Source: Halanaerobiales bacterium (GTDB lineage Bacteria; Bacillota; Halanaerobiia; Halanaerobiales; M55B127). From it: a DNA stretch of 9,981 bases. Of this stretch, positions 1 to 8,213 are shown piece after piece (position 1 is the stretch's first letter; each line of letters opens with the position of its first letter). Both the position numbers and the translations under genes were made by a program. The notes below the pieces were generated by a model that ran no database searches, was not told the origin of the DNA, and was given only the letters and a program-made list of their open reading frames with translations. The stretch spans positions 1 to 9,981 of the forward strand of contig JAIPEV010000053.1 in NCBI GenBank assembly GCA_021736965.1, read 5' to 3'.

Positions 1-3
1 GTA

Positions 4-38
4 ATTATTAGCACTCATATGAATTGAGTGCTAATAAT
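4..38 (+). promoter_or_regulatory. CIRCE operator (HrcA binding site) upstream of groESL
   Basis: A perfect inverted repeat: TTAGCACTC at 8-16, a 9-nt spacer, and GAGTGCTAA at 26-34, which is the textbook CIRCE consensus. The arms extend to 13 bp each (4-16 and 26-38). CIRCE is bound by the heat-shock repressor HrcA, so groES-groEL is very likely under HrcA control. The repeat lies 47 bp before the groES start. No convincing -35/-10 pair is seen between it and groES, so the promoter probably lies just before the window and CIRCE sits in the transcribed leader. Confidence 0.97.
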
Positions 39-84
39 CGGTATAAATAAAAATTATATATAAAAATTAAAGGGGGTACATTAA

Positions 85-366
85 ATGAGTGTTAAGCCAT
101 TAGGTGACAGAGTAGCAGTAAAGATAGTTGAAAGAGAAGAAAAAACAGAGGGTGGTATAGTTATTCCTGATACAGCAAAGAAAGAAAAACCACAAACAGG
201 TAAAGTTTATGCTGTAGGTAGTAAATGTTATACTGAAGATGAAAAGCCTGAAATCAAAGATGGAGATATGGTCGTCTTTGATAAATTTGCTGGTACTGAA
301 GTAACAGTAGATAGTGTTGAATACAAGATAGTAAATATTGAAGACATCGTTGCAGTTATTGGTTAA
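85..366 (+). CDS. groES: Co-chaperonin GroES (Hsp10)
   Basis: A 93-residue protein of normal GroES length, cytoplasmic. It forms the heptameric lid that closes the GroEL chamber during ATP-driven folding. Seen in the sequence: the N-terminal signature KPLGDRVAVK (residues 4-13), the mobile loop that contacts GroEL (about 17-33, with GGIVIPDTAKKEK), and a C-terminal strand containing KFAGTEV. The stretch between (YAVGSKCYTEDEKPEIKDGD) is more divergent than in most GroES proteins and carries one cysteine, but the fold signature is intact. The start is ATG at 85, preceded by AGGGGG at 71-76. It lies between CIRCE and groEL, the classic heat-shock operon order, with 41 bp separating it from groEL. 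Confidence 0.98.
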   Translation: MSVKPLGDRVAVKIVEREEKTEGGIVIPDTAKKEKPQTGKVYAVGSKCYTEDEKPEIKDGDMVVFDKFAGTEVTVDSVEYKIVNIEDIVAVIG

Positions 367-407
367 GCATGTTTTGAGTTATAATTAATAAGGAGGGTTT
401 ATAAATA

Positions 408-2075
408 ATGGCTAAAAGTATTAAATTTAGTGATGAAGCTCGTCGTAAGCTGAAAAAAGGTGTAGAAAAATTAGCTAGTTCTGTAAAAGTAACTTTAGGA
501 CCAAAGGGAAGAAATGTTCTTATTGAACAAAGTTTTGGTTCACCAACGATTACTAATGATGGTGTAAGTATAGCCAAGGAGATAGAAGTAAAAGATCGTT
601 ATGAGAACATGGGTGTTCAAGCAGTTAAAGAAGTTGCTACTAAAACAAATGATGTTGCTGGTGATGGAACAACTACAGCAACAGTATTAGCTGAAGCAAT
701 ATTTTCTGAAGGTTTAAAAAATGTAACAGCTGGTGCAAATCCAATGTTGCTAAAAAGAGGTATTGCAAAAGCTGTAGAGAGTCTTACAGCTGAAATAGCT
801 TCATTATCTACTCCAGTTGAAGGTAGAGAGGAAGTTTCTCAAATCGCATCAATATCTGCTGGTAATGATGAAGAAGTTGGAGATCTAATTGCAGAAGCTA
901 TGGAAAAAGTTGGACAAGATGGAGTAATCTCAGTTGAAGAATCAAAAAGTATGGGTACTTCTTTAGAAGTTGTTGAAGGTATGCAGTTTGATAGAGGTTA
1001 TCTATCTCCATATATGGTAACTGATACAGAAAAAATGGAAGCTTCTCTAGAAGATCCTTACATTTTAATTACAGATAAAAAGATTTCAAATATTCAAGAT
1101 ATTCTTCCTTTATTAGAAAAAGTTGCCCAATCAGGTAAAGCACTTCTAATCATGGCAGAAGAGGTTGAGGGTGAAGCACTCGCAACACTTGTTGTTAATA
1201 AAATTAGAGGTACTTTTGAATGTGTTGCAGTAAAAGCTCCTGGTTTTGGTGATAGAAGAAAACAAATGCTAGAAGATATTGCAATTTTAACTGGTGGAAG
1301 AGTAATAACAGAAGATCTTGGTCTTAAGTTAGAAAATGCTGAAATTTCAGATCTAGGTCGCGCTCATAAGATAAATATTACAAAAGAAGAAACAACAATT
1401 GTTGAAGGTGAAGGAAATAAAAAAGATCTAAAAGATAGAATTAATCAACTCAAACGTCAAATTGATAGTAGTGACTCTGACTTTGATAAAGAGAAGTTAC
1501 AGGAAAGACTTGCTAAATTAGCAGGTGGAGTTGCTGTAATTAGAGTTGGTGCTGCAACAGAAACAGAATTAAAAGAAAAACAGCACAGAATTGAAGACGC
1601 TTTATCTGCTACTAGAGCAGCAGTTGAAGAAGGTTTAGTCTCTGGTGGTGGAGTTACTTATCTAGATGCAATGGGCGTTTTAGATAAAATTAAACTTAAA
1701 GGCGATGAAGCAACTGGTGTCGATATAGTAAAAAGATCACTAACTGCACCAATGCGTTTAATTGCAAATAATGCAGGGTTTGAAGGCTCTGTAGTAGTAG
1801 AAAAGGTTAAAGAACTAGAAAAAGGAATGGGCTTTGATGCAATGAAAGGTAAATATGTAAACATGATCAAAGCCGGTATTGTTGATCCTGCCAAAGTAAC
1901 CCGTTCAGCATTACAAAATGCTGCAAGTGCAGCTGCAATGCTCTTAACAACTGAAGCTCTTGTTGCCGACACATCGGAAGATGATGATGATGAAAATGGT
2001 GGAGGAGCTCCAGGAAGAATGCCCGGTGGAATGGGCGGAATGGGTGGAATGGGCGGAATGCCTGGTATGATGTAA
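408..2075 (+). CDS. groEL: Chaperonin GroEL (Hsp60)
   Basis: A 555-residue group I chaperonin, forming the tetradecameric ATP-dependent folding chamber in the cytoplasm with GroES. Seen: the nucleotide-binding motif TLGPKGRN (residues 29-36), GDGTTT (85-90), the ATP-hydrolysis aspartate D397 within DALSATRAAVEEG (D398 in E. coli numbering), an apical-domain segment with VKAPGFGDRRK, and the flexible C-terminal tail of repeated GGM units ending MPGMM. The tail is preceded by an acidic run (SEDDDDEN). Length is slightly above the usual 540-550 residues because of that acidic insert. The start is ATG at 408, with a strong AAGGAGGG site at 390-397. It is co-transcribed with groES and followed by a strong terminator, so it is the last gene of the CIRCE-controlled operon. 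Confidence 0.99.
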   Translation: MAKSIKFSDEARRKLKKGVEKLASSVKVTLGPKGRNVLIEQSFGSPTITNDGVSIAKEIEVKDRYENMGVQAVKEVATKTNDVAGDGTTTATVLAEAIFSEGLKNVTAGANPMLLKRGIAKAVESLTAEIASLSTPVEGREEVSQIASISAGNDEEVGDLIAEAMEKVGQDGVISVEESKSMGTSLEVVEGMQFDRGYLSPYMVTDTEKMEASLEDPYILITDKKISNIQDILPLLEKVAQSGKALLIMAEEVEGEALATLVVNKIRGTFECVAVKAPGFGDRRKQMLEDIAILTGGRVITEDLGLKLENAEISDLGRAHKINITKEETTIVEGEGNKKDLKDRINQLKRQIDSSDSDFDKEKLQERLAKLAGGVAVIRVGAATETELKEKQHRIEDALSATRAAVEEGLVSGGGVTYLDAMGVLDKIKLKGDEATGVDIVKRSLTAPMRLIANNAGFEGSVVVEKVKELEKGMGFDAMKGKYVNMIKAGIVDPAKVTRSALQNAASAAAMLLTTEALVADTSEDDDDENGGGAPGRMPGGMGGMGGMGGMPGMM

Positions 2076-2095
2076 GTAAAAAATAATGATGACTC

Positions 2096-2134
2096 AAAGT
2101 GGTATGCCTTTAATAGAGGTATACCACTTTTTTT
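2096..2134 (+). terminator. Rho-independent terminator of groESL
   Basis: A 14-bp stem, with left arm 2096-2109 (AAAGTGGTATGCCT) and right arm 2117-2130 (AGGTATACCACTTT). It is complementary apart from one G-U pair, has a 7-nt loop and runs into a T tract at 2128-2134. It starts 21 bp after the groEL stop codon and separates the heat-shock operon from guaA. Confidence 0.95.
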
Positions 2135-2167
2135 AGTTTCTATAGCCTGTTTATATAGTTAAAATTA

Positions 2168-2196
2168 TTTACTTTTTTAATCATATACCTTATAAT
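2168..2196 (+). promoter_or_regulatory. Probable sigma-A promoter of guaA
   Basis: TTTACT at 2168-2173, 17 bp, then a perfect TATAAT at 2191-2196. Transcription would start near 2203, giving a leader of about 30 nt before the guaA ATG. That leader is too short for a purine riboswitch and no such fold is seen. The same TTTACT-N17-TATAAT arrangement occurs ahead of the tRNA-Pro gene on the minus strand, which supports the reading. Confidence 0.8.
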
Positions 2197-2234
2197 ATTA
2201 TTTGTGGTTTAATAGATATTGAGAGGAGAAATAT

Positions 2235-3770
2235 ATGATTAATAACAAGGTTTTAGTATTAGATTTTGGTGGACAATATAGTCAACTTATAGCAAGAAGA
2301 GTAAGAGAATTTAATATATATTCATTGATAAAATCATATAAAACTTCTATAAAAGAAATAAAAGAGATCAATCCAGTTGCTATTATTTTGTCTGGGGGTC
2401 CAAAAAGTGTAAAAAACGAGAATGCCCCTAAGGTTGATCCTGCTATATTTGAGCTAAAAATCCCAATTTTAGGTATCTGTTATGGGATGCAGCTGATGGC
2501 ATCCTCAATGCCAGGTGGTAAGGTAAAAAAAGCAAAGCAAGGAGAATATGGTAAAGCTAAGTTAAAAATTAAAAATAAGCTAGGCCTTTTAAAAGATATT
2601 GATAACGATACACAAGTCTGGATGAGTCATGGTGATCAGGTAGAAAGTATGCCAGATGGTTTTTACAATATTGCTCATACTAATGTAACCGAAGTGGCTG
2701 TTATGGCTGATATAAAGAAAAAATTATACGGTGTACAGTTTCATCCTGAAGTTTTACATACATTAAAAGGTAAAGAGATTTTACATAACTTTCTTTTTGT
2801 TGAAAGTAAAGCCAAAGCAGACTGGACAATGGTAGATTACATAAGTGAAGAAGTATTAAATATTAAAAAACAAGTTAAAAATAAAAAAGTTATCTGTGGT
2901 TTATCAGGTGGAGTTGATTCTTCAGTAGCTTCTGCTTTAGTTTATAAAGCCATAAAAGAACAGTTAACATGTATTTTTGTTGATCATGGTCTTTTAAGAA
3001 AAGGAGAAGCTAAAGAAGTAAGAAGAACCTTTAGTGAAGAGTTTAATATTCCATTGATCTATGTAGATGGGAAAAAAAGATTTTTAGAAAACTTAAAGGG
3101 TGTAGTTGATCCAGAAGAGAAAAGAAAGATTATTGGTAGAGAGTTTATCAGAGTATTTGAAGAGGAAGCAAAAAAAGTTGAAAATGCTGAGTATTTAGTT
3201 CAGGGGACAATATATTCAGATGTCATTGAAAGTGGAAATGAACATGCTGCTACAATTAAAAGTCACCATAATGTAGGTGGTTTACCTGAAGATATGGACT
3301 TTAAATTAATAGAACCTTTGAGAATGTTATTTAAAGATGAAGTCAGAAAAATAGGAGAAGTACTCGGTTTACCTGATAATATAGTATGGCGCCAACCTTT
3401 CCCTGGTCCAGGATTAGCGATAAGAATAATTGGAGATATAGATGAAAAGAAATTATCTATATTAAAAGAAGCGGATGCAATATTAAGAGAAGAAATAAGA
3501 AATGCGGGGCTTTATAGAGATATATGGCAATCATTTGCTGTCTTGCCTGATTTAAAGAGTGTGGGTGTGATGGGTGATGATAGAACTTATGGCTATCCAA
3601 TTATTATTAGAGCAGTTAGAAGTGATGATGCAATGACTGCAGACTGGGTTCATCTACCATATGACTTACTTGAAAATATTTCTAATAGGATTGTTAATGA
3701 AGTTAAAGAGATTAATAGAGTGGTTTATGATATAACATCAAAACCACCAGCAACAATAGAATGGGAATAG
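2235..3770 (+). CDS. guaA: GMP synthase (glutamine-hydrolysing)
   Basis: Converts XMP to GMP using glutamine and ATP, the last step of guanine nucleotide synthesis, in the cytoplasm. The 511-residue length is typical. Domains: an N-terminal class I glutamine amidotransferase with the triad C82 (in GICYGMQ), H170 and E172 (in GVQFHPEV); an ATP pyrophosphatase domain with the P-loop SGGVDS at 224-229; and a C-terminal dimerisation domain ending TSKPPATIEWE, the conserved GuaA terminus. FPGPGLAIRI is also present. The start is ATG at 2235, preceded by GAGAGGAG at 2220-2227. It has its own promoter and begins a run of four tightly packed genes, though the downstream genes have no evident link to purine synthesis. 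Confidence 0.98.
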   Translation: MINNKVLVLDFGGQYSQLIARRVREFNIYSLIKSYKTSIKEIKEINPVAIILSGGPKSVKNENAPKVDPAIFELKIPILGICYGMQLMASSMPGGKVKKAKQGEYGKAKLKIKNKLGLLKDIDNDTQVWMSHGDQVESMPDGFYNIAHTNVTEVAVMADIKKKLYGVQFHPEVLHTLKGKEILHNFLFVESKAKADWTMVDYISEEVLNIKKQVKNKKVICGLSGGVDSSVASALVYKAIKEQLTCIFVDHGLLRKGEAKEVRRTFSEEFNIPLIYVDGKKRFLENLKGVVDPEEKRKIIGREFIRVFEEEAKKVENAEYLVQGTIYSDVIESGNEHAATIKSHHNVGGLPEDMDFKLIEPLRMLFKDEVRKIGEVLGLPDNIVWRQPFPGPGLAIRIIGDIDEKKLSILKEADAILREEIRNAGLYRDIWQSFAVLPDLKSVGVMGDDRTYGYPIIIRAVRSDDAMTADWVHLPYDLLENISNRIVNEVKEINRVVYDITSKPPATIEWE

Positions 3771-3789
3771 AGAGTTAGGAGTGTAGTTA

Positions 3790-5184
3790 ATGAGTAAGAA
3801 AAAATATGATGTCATAGTTGTAGGTACAGGTCCTACAGGAATATTTACCGTTTTAGAAATATTAAAAAAGGAAAAAAATTTAGATATTCTCATGTTAGAA
3901 AAAGGAAAAGATATATCAAAAAGAGAGTGTCCAATGAAACAGAATCCAGGTATGGGTTGTGTTAACTGTGATAGCTGTTCAGTTGTATCTGGTTGGGGTG
4001 GAGCTGGGGCTTATAGTGATGGGAAATTATCTCTTTCCCCTAAAATAGGTGGATATTTGGAAGAATACATTGGACTAAAAAATCTAAAAGAGTTAATCCA
4101 GTATGCTGATCAGATCTATTTGAACTTTGGTGCACCTGAAAGAATTTTTGGTTTAGACACTTCTAAAATAGAAGATACTAAGGCGAAAGCAATAAAATCT
4201 AATCTTAAATTCATACCTGCTAAATTGAGACATTTAGGAACTGGTTATACTAGAACTGTATTAGGAAATATGAAAGAATTTATTAAACAAAAAGGTGTAG
4301 AGATAAAGTTTAAAACAAATGTTGTTAAGTTTATTATAGACGATGATAAAGTAAAAGGAGTAGAAACAAAAAGTAAAGACAGGTATTATGGTGATTATAT
4401 CGTTACTGCTCCCGGAAGAGAAAATGCTCAGTGGTTAAGTTCTTTAGCTCCTCAATTAGGTATAAATACAACTGTAAATCCTGTTGATATAGGTGTTAGA
4501 GTGGAAACATCATCTGTTATTGCTGAACAACTTACTGAAAATCTCTATGAGTCTAAGTTGATATATCAAACCCCAACTTTTGATGATAAAGTAAGGACAT
4601 TTTGTATGTCTCCATACGGAGAAGTTGTTCATGAAAATAATCAAGGCCTTATAACAGTTAATGGACACAGCCATTCTGATATAAAAACAGAAAATACTAA
4701 CTTTGCACTTTTAGTTAGCAAAACTTTTACCGAACCATTTCATGAACCGACAACATATGGAAAAAACATAGCTAAGTTAGCAAATCTACTCGGTGGGGGA
4801 GTAATTATACAGAGATTAGGTGATCTGTTAGATGGACATCGCTCTACACCGGTTAGAATCGGTAGAGGTATTATTGAACCCACCTTAAAAGAAGCAACTC
4901 CAGGAGATTTAAGTTTAGTATTTCCTTACCGACATTTAAAAGGAATTATTGAAATGTTGGAAGCATTAGATAATTTAGCTCCAGGTTTATATTCAAGAGA
5001 TACTTTGTTATATGGAGTAGAAGTCAAATTTTATTCCAATCGAATAGAGGTAAATAATAATCTAGAAACAAAAATAAATAATCTCTATACAGCCGGTGAT
5101 GGGGCAGGCATTACTAGAGGTCTAATGCAGGCATCTGTTTCTGGAATTGTAATTGCAAGAGATATAATAAGTAAGGGAAACTAA
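3790..5184 (+). CDS. FAD-dependent dehydrogenase of the COG2509 type, substrate unknown
   Basis: A 464-residue soluble flavoprotein. The N-terminal Rossmann FAD-binding motif GTGPTG (residues 12-17) follows KYDVIVV, and the C-terminal FAD-contact segment reads LYTAGDGAGITRGLMQAS. Between them is the family hallmark GWGGAGAYSDGKL (68-80), which I know from the uncharacterised FAD-dependent dehydrogenase family COG2509. Just before it are clustered cysteines C47, C57, C60 and C63, including a CxxCxxC array that could bind a metal or an Fe-S centre. That is an inference. No signal peptide or membrane segment is seen. The start is ATG at 3790 with AGGAGTG at 3777-3783. It lies 19 bp after guaA and 2 bp before the next gene, so it is probably in that operon. 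The reaction catalysed is not known. Confidence 0.85.
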   Translation: MSKKKYDVIVVGTGPTGIFTVLEILKKEKNLDILMLEKGKDISKRECPMKQNPGMGCVNCDSCSVVSGWGGAGAYSDGKLSLSPKIGGYLEEYIGLKNLKELIQYADQIYLNFGAPERIFGLDTSKIEDTKAKAIKSNLKFIPAKLRHLGTGYTRTVLGNMKEFIKQKGVEIKFKTNVVKFIIDDDKVKGVETKSKDRYYGDYIVTAPGRENAQWLSSLAPQLGINTTVNPVDIGVRVETSSVIAEQLTENLYESKLIYQTPTFDDKVRTFCMSPYGEVVHENNQGLITVNGHSHSDIKTENTNFALLVSKTFTEPFHEPTTYGKNIAKLANLLGGGVIIQRLGDLLDGHRSTPVRIGRGIIEPTLKEATPGDLSLVFPYRHLKGIIEMLEALDNLAPGLYSRDTLLYGVEVKFYSNRIEVNNNLETKINNLYTAGDGAGITRGLMQASVSGIVIARDIISKGN

Positions 5185-5186
5185 AA

Positions 5187-5864
5187 ATGTATCCTTGTAA
5201 TCTAATAAGTGATAAGTATGAACTTAATACTGGCTTAAGATTAATTTATGAAAAACTCCATAAAAGATTTAAAAAACAAAATTGGTGGCCTGCTGATAGT
5301 AAGTTAGAGATTATAATAGGCGCAATCTTAACTCAAGCAGTAAACTGGTCAAATGTAGAAAAAGCGATTGATAATTTAAAAGAAAAGAACCTTCTAAATT
5401 TGAAGTCTTTAGACCAGATTGAACTAACAAAGTTAGCTCAACATATAAAACCATCTGGTTACTATAATATGAAAGCCAAAAAAATAAAACAATTTGTTAA
5501 GTATTTGAAGGAGAATTATAACTTAGATTTAAATAATATAGATAAGGGGGAACGGTCTGTTAAGGTCTTAAAAAAAGAACTATTAAAAATATATGGTATA
5601 GGACCTGAAACTGCTGATTCAATACTTCTTTATGTATATAACAAACCTGTATTTGTAATAGATAACTATACAAAAAGGATGCTAACTAAAACAGGCTTTA
5701 TCTCTAAAAATACTAATTATTATAAGGTACAAAATATGTTTCATAGTAATCTAAAACAAGATATTAATTTATATAAAGAATTTCATGCATTGATCGTTAA
5801 GTTAGGAAAAAAATATTGCTTAAAAACTACAGCCATATGTGAAAAATGTCCTATTGTTGGATAA
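5187..5864 (+). CDS. Endonuclease III-related DNA glycosylase (COG2231 / MagIII-like, HhH-GPD)
   Basis: A 225-residue HhH-GPD superfamily protein, probably a base-excision-repair glycosylase. Seen: the N-terminal WWPADSKLEIIIGAILTQ segment typical of COG2231; the helix-hairpin-helix LLKIYGIGPETADSILLY (132-149); and the catalytic aspartate D159 in VFVIDNYTKR. The lysine of Endo III (GxGxKTA) is E141 here, so lyase activity is unlikely. Monofunctional removal of an alkylated base, as in Helicobacter MagIII, is the better guess. The C terminus has C211-x6-C218-x2-C221, which matches the first three ligands of the Endo III [4Fe-4S] loop, but the protein stops four residues later without the fourth cysteine. 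The ATG at 5187 is 2 bp after the dehydrogenase stop, with a weak AAGGGA site inside that gene's end, suggesting translational coupling. Confidence 0.83.
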   Translation: MYPCNLISDKYELNTGLRLIYEKLHKRFKKQNWWPADSKLEIIIGAILTQAVNWSNVEKAIDNLKEKNLLNLKSLDQIELTKLAQHIKPSGYYNMKAKKIKQFVKYLKENYNLDLNNIDKGERSVKVLKKELLKIYGIGPETADSILLYVYNKPVFVIDNYTKRMLTKTGFISKNTNYYKVQNMFHSNLKQDINLYKEFHALIVKLGKKYCLKTTAICEKCPIVG

Positions 5865-5883
5865 AAAATTAAGGAGGAAGACT

Positions 5884-6198
5884 ATGTTAATTGTTAATAC
5901 TGAAAATATTAAAGGTAGAGAAGTTAAAGAAGTTATAGGCTTAGTAAGAGGAAATACTATAAGAGCAAGACATATTGGGAATGACATAGTTGCTGGTCTA
6001 AGAAATATTGTTGGTGGAGAGGTTAAAGAGTACACTCAAATGATTAGTGATGCAAGAGAAGAAGCATTACTTAGAATGCAACATGAAGCAGAGTCATTAG
6101 AAGCTGATGCAATTATAAATATTCGTTTCACAACTTCTCAGGTAATGGGTGGAGCAGCTGAAATTCTTGCATATGGAACTGCTGTCAAATTAAAATAA
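5884..6198 (+). CDS. YbjQ-family (UPF0145, PF01906) small protein
   Basis: A 104-residue cytoplasmic protein with the full YbjQ/UPF0145 pattern: an N-terminal strand with TENIKGREVKEVIGLVRG, then AREEALLRMQHEAESLEADAIINIRF, then a glycine-rich MGGAAEILAYGTAV near the end. The family is a homopentameric fold sometimes labelled a putative heavy-metal-binding domain, and its role is unknown. No cysteine is present, so metal binding through thiols is excluded. I chose ATG at 5884 because a strong AAGGAGGAAG site lies at 5871-5880. An in-frame upstream ATG at 5839 would overlap the preceding gene and add residues unlike the family. It is the last gene before a terminator hairpin. Confidence 0.9.
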   Translation: MLIVNTENIKGREVKEVIGLVRGNTIRARHIGNDIVAGLRNIVGGEVKEYTQMISDAREEALLRMQHEAESLEADAIINIRFTTSQVMGGAAEILAYGTAVKLK

Positions 6199-6206
6199 GT
6201 TAAAAT

Positions 6207-6240
6207 AAACCGGGATAATAATTCCCGGTTTGTTTATTTG
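6207..6240 (+). terminator. Terminator hairpin between the ybjQ-like gene and pepF
   Basis: A 9-bp perfect stem, AAACCGGGA (6207-6215) with TCCCGGTTT (6223-6231) and a 7-nt loop. The GC-rich core is strong, but the downstream T tract is broken (TGTTTATTTG). Termination may therefore be partial, leaving some read-through into pepF, which starts only 38 bp beyond the hairpin and has no evident promoter of its own. Confidence 0.8.
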
Positions 6241-6268
6241 GGTAGTGATTTTAAAGAGGAGGATTTAA

Positions 6269-8032
6269 ATGAAAAAAAGGTGGAGTCTAGACACACTATA
6301 TACTGGTTTTGATTCAAAAAAGTTTAAAGAAGACTTTAAACAACTTGAGAAAAGTATAAAAAAGATTCAAAACTTTAATCTAAAAAAAAATGAAAGCAAT
6401 GTAAAGAAGGCGGAAAATTTTTTAAAACTGGTAATAAATTACCGAGAACTATTAACAACACTATCTGCTTATTCTAATTTAAAAGCTAGTGTTAATGTAA
6501 ATAATGAAAAAGCATTAAAGATGATCGAGAAAATTGAAAAGAAAAGAACTAAAACTACAAAAGCAGAAGTAAATTTCCAATTATGGCTCAGTAAAATCAG
6601 AGATTGTGAAGAGTTATATGATAAATCAGACTTACTAAGTGAACATGAATTTTTTATAGATGAATTAGTTAAACAAAGCAAGTATCTGTTATCAGAAGAT
6701 GTAGAAGATATGGTTGCCCAGATGAAACAAACAGGATCATCTGCTTGGACTAAGCTGCAAGAAAAGTTAACTTCTACCCTTTTAGTTGAAATCAAAATAG
6801 ATGGTGAAATTAAAAAACTACCACTTCCAGTAGTAAGAAATATGGCACATGATAAGGATCAGACTTTAAGAAAAAAAGCTTATAAAGCAGAGTTAAAATC
6901 TTATCAAAAGATAGAAAAAGGAGTTGCTGCTGCTCTTAATGGTATAAAAGGAGAAGTAATTACTTTAACAGAAAAGAGAGGTTATAGTTCACCTTTAGAA
7001 AAATCATTAGATGATTCGAGAGTCGATAAGTCTACTTTAAAAGCTTTATTAAAAGCAATTGAAGAAAAGTTAAAGTTATTTAGAAAGTTCTATGAAAGAA
7101 AAGCTTCAATTTTAGAACATAAAAATGGATTACCATTTTATGATCTATTTGCACCTTTAGGTGAGGTTGAAATGGATTATAATTATCAAGAAGCTAAAGA
7201 CTTTATTATTGATAATATAAATGATTTTGACCAAGAAATGGCTCTTTTTTATCATAAGGCATTTGAAAACAATTGGATTGATATTGAACCTAGGGATGGA
7301 AAAAGAGGAGGAGCTTTTTGTTATAATATACATCCGATTAAAGAAAGTAGGGTTTTAAGTAATTTCACAGGTTCATTTAGTGATGTTACTACTCTAGCAC
7401 ATGAATTAGGACATGCCTATCATGGACACTGTCTTGAAGAAGAAAGTATTATTAATTCTAACTACCCGATGCCATTGGCTGAAACTGCTTCAATTTTAAG
7501 TGAAACTATAGTTACAAATGCAGCCTTAAAAAAAGCAGATAAAAAGCAAAAATATTCAATCTTAGAAAGCAAAATAACTAGTGCTGGGCAGGTTATTGTA
7601 GATATTTATAGTAGATATATATTTGAAAGTGAACTTTTTAAAAAGAGAAGAGAAAGTTCATTAAGTGTTGATGAATTGAAGGAAACAATGATCTATGCGC
7701 AGAAAAAAGCTTATGGTGATAGTTTAGATTATGATCACTTACATCCTTATATGTGGCTTAATAAACCTCATTATTATTCAGCTAACTATAACTATTATAA
7801 CTTTCCTTATGCTTTTGGACTTCTATTTGGTCTAGGTGTTTATGCTTTAAGTCAAGAAGAGGGTAATGAGTTTGTAAAAAAATATAATGACTTATTAAAA
7901 GAAACAGGTAAGAATTCTGTAAAGGATGTTGGCAAAATGATTGGTATAGACTTAGATCAAAAAACATTTTGGTTAAAATCATTAAATGTTTTAAAAGATA
8001 ATATAGATGAGTTTATCAGATTAACAGACTAG
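6269..8032 (+). CDS. pepF: Oligoendopeptidase F, zinc metallopeptidase (M3B family)
   Basis: A 587-residue cytoplasmic thimet-type metallopeptidase that cuts short peptides, of typical PepF length. Seen: the zinc motif HELGH with H378, E379 and H382 (in LAHELGHAYHG), and the third zinc ligand E405 in PLAETASILSE, at the spacing normal for M3 enzymes. A C-terminal aromatic segment, HYYSANYNYYNFPYAFGLLFGLG, corresponds to the substrate-contacting tyrosine region of the family. The N-terminal half is helical and lysine-rich, as expected. No signal peptide is present. The start is ATG at 6269 with AGAGGAGG at 6255-6262. It follows the terminator hairpin closely, so expression may depend on read-through or an unrecognised promoter. 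No good terminator follows it. Confidence 0.96.
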   Translation: MKKRWSLDTLYTGFDSKKFKEDFKQLEKSIKKIQNFNLKKNESNVKKAENFLKLVINYRELLTTLSAYSNLKASVNVNNEKALKMIEKIEKKRTKTTKAEVNFQLWLSKIRDCEELYDKSDLLSEHEFFIDELVKQSKYLLSEDVEDMVAQMKQTGSSAWTKLQEKLTSTLLVEIKIDGEIKKLPLPVVRNMAHDKDQTLRKKAYKAELKSYQKIEKGVAAALNGIKGEVITLTEKRGYSSPLEKSLDDSRVDKSTLKALLKAIEEKLKLFRKFYERKASILEHKNGLPFYDLFAPLGEVEMDYNYQEAKDFIIDNINDFDQEMALFYHKAFENNWIDIEPRDGKRGGAFCYNIHPIKESRVLSNFTGSFSDVTTLAHELGHAYHGHCLEEESIINSNYPMPLAETASILSETIVTNAALKKADKKQKYSILESKITSAGQVIVDIYSRYIFESELFKKRRESSLSVDELKETMIYAQKKAYGDSLDYDHLHPYMWLNKPHYYSANYNYYNFPYAFGLLFGLGVYALSQEEGNEFVKKYNDLLKETGKNSVKDVGKMIGIDLDQKTFWLKSLNVLKDNIDEFIRLTD

Positions 8033-8213
8033 TAAAATAACCGGGTAATTTAAGGTCCAATTTTAACCAATTTTTTAATTTATTTTTAGTTTTGAATATT
8101 TAAAAACTGTGCTGTTTTAGTTAAACCATATGTAAATAAGAGTTGATATTGAACCTATAGTTAATATATATTCGTAACTTTTAATATAATAAATATTTTT
8201 ATGAAAATAAGGC

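Noticed and set aside
1990..2072. Short repeats GGAATGGGC near the groEL end as a repeat array
   Set aside because: They encode the normal GGM-rich GroEL C-terminal tail and are not a CRISPR or independent repeat.
1867..2097. Minus-strand open frame rich in His, Pro and Phe opposite the groEL 3' end
   Set aside because: It is the antisense shadow of the GGM repeat tail of GroEL. It has no ribosome binding site and no recognisable protein.
2135..2234. Guanine riboswitch upstream of guaA
   Set aside because: The predicted leader is only about 30 nt and no purine-aptamer helices or conserved loop sequences are visible.
5839..5883. Longer version of the YbjQ-like protein starting at ATG 5839
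   Set aside because: It would overlap the end of the endonuclease III relative, has no good ribosome binding site, and adds residues unlike the family. ATG 5884 has a strong AAGGAGG site.
8088..8108. AGTTTT/AAAACT hairpin after pepF as a terminator
   Set aside because: The stem is six weak pairs, nearly all A-T, and no T tract follows. In such AT-rich DNA it is likely to be chance.
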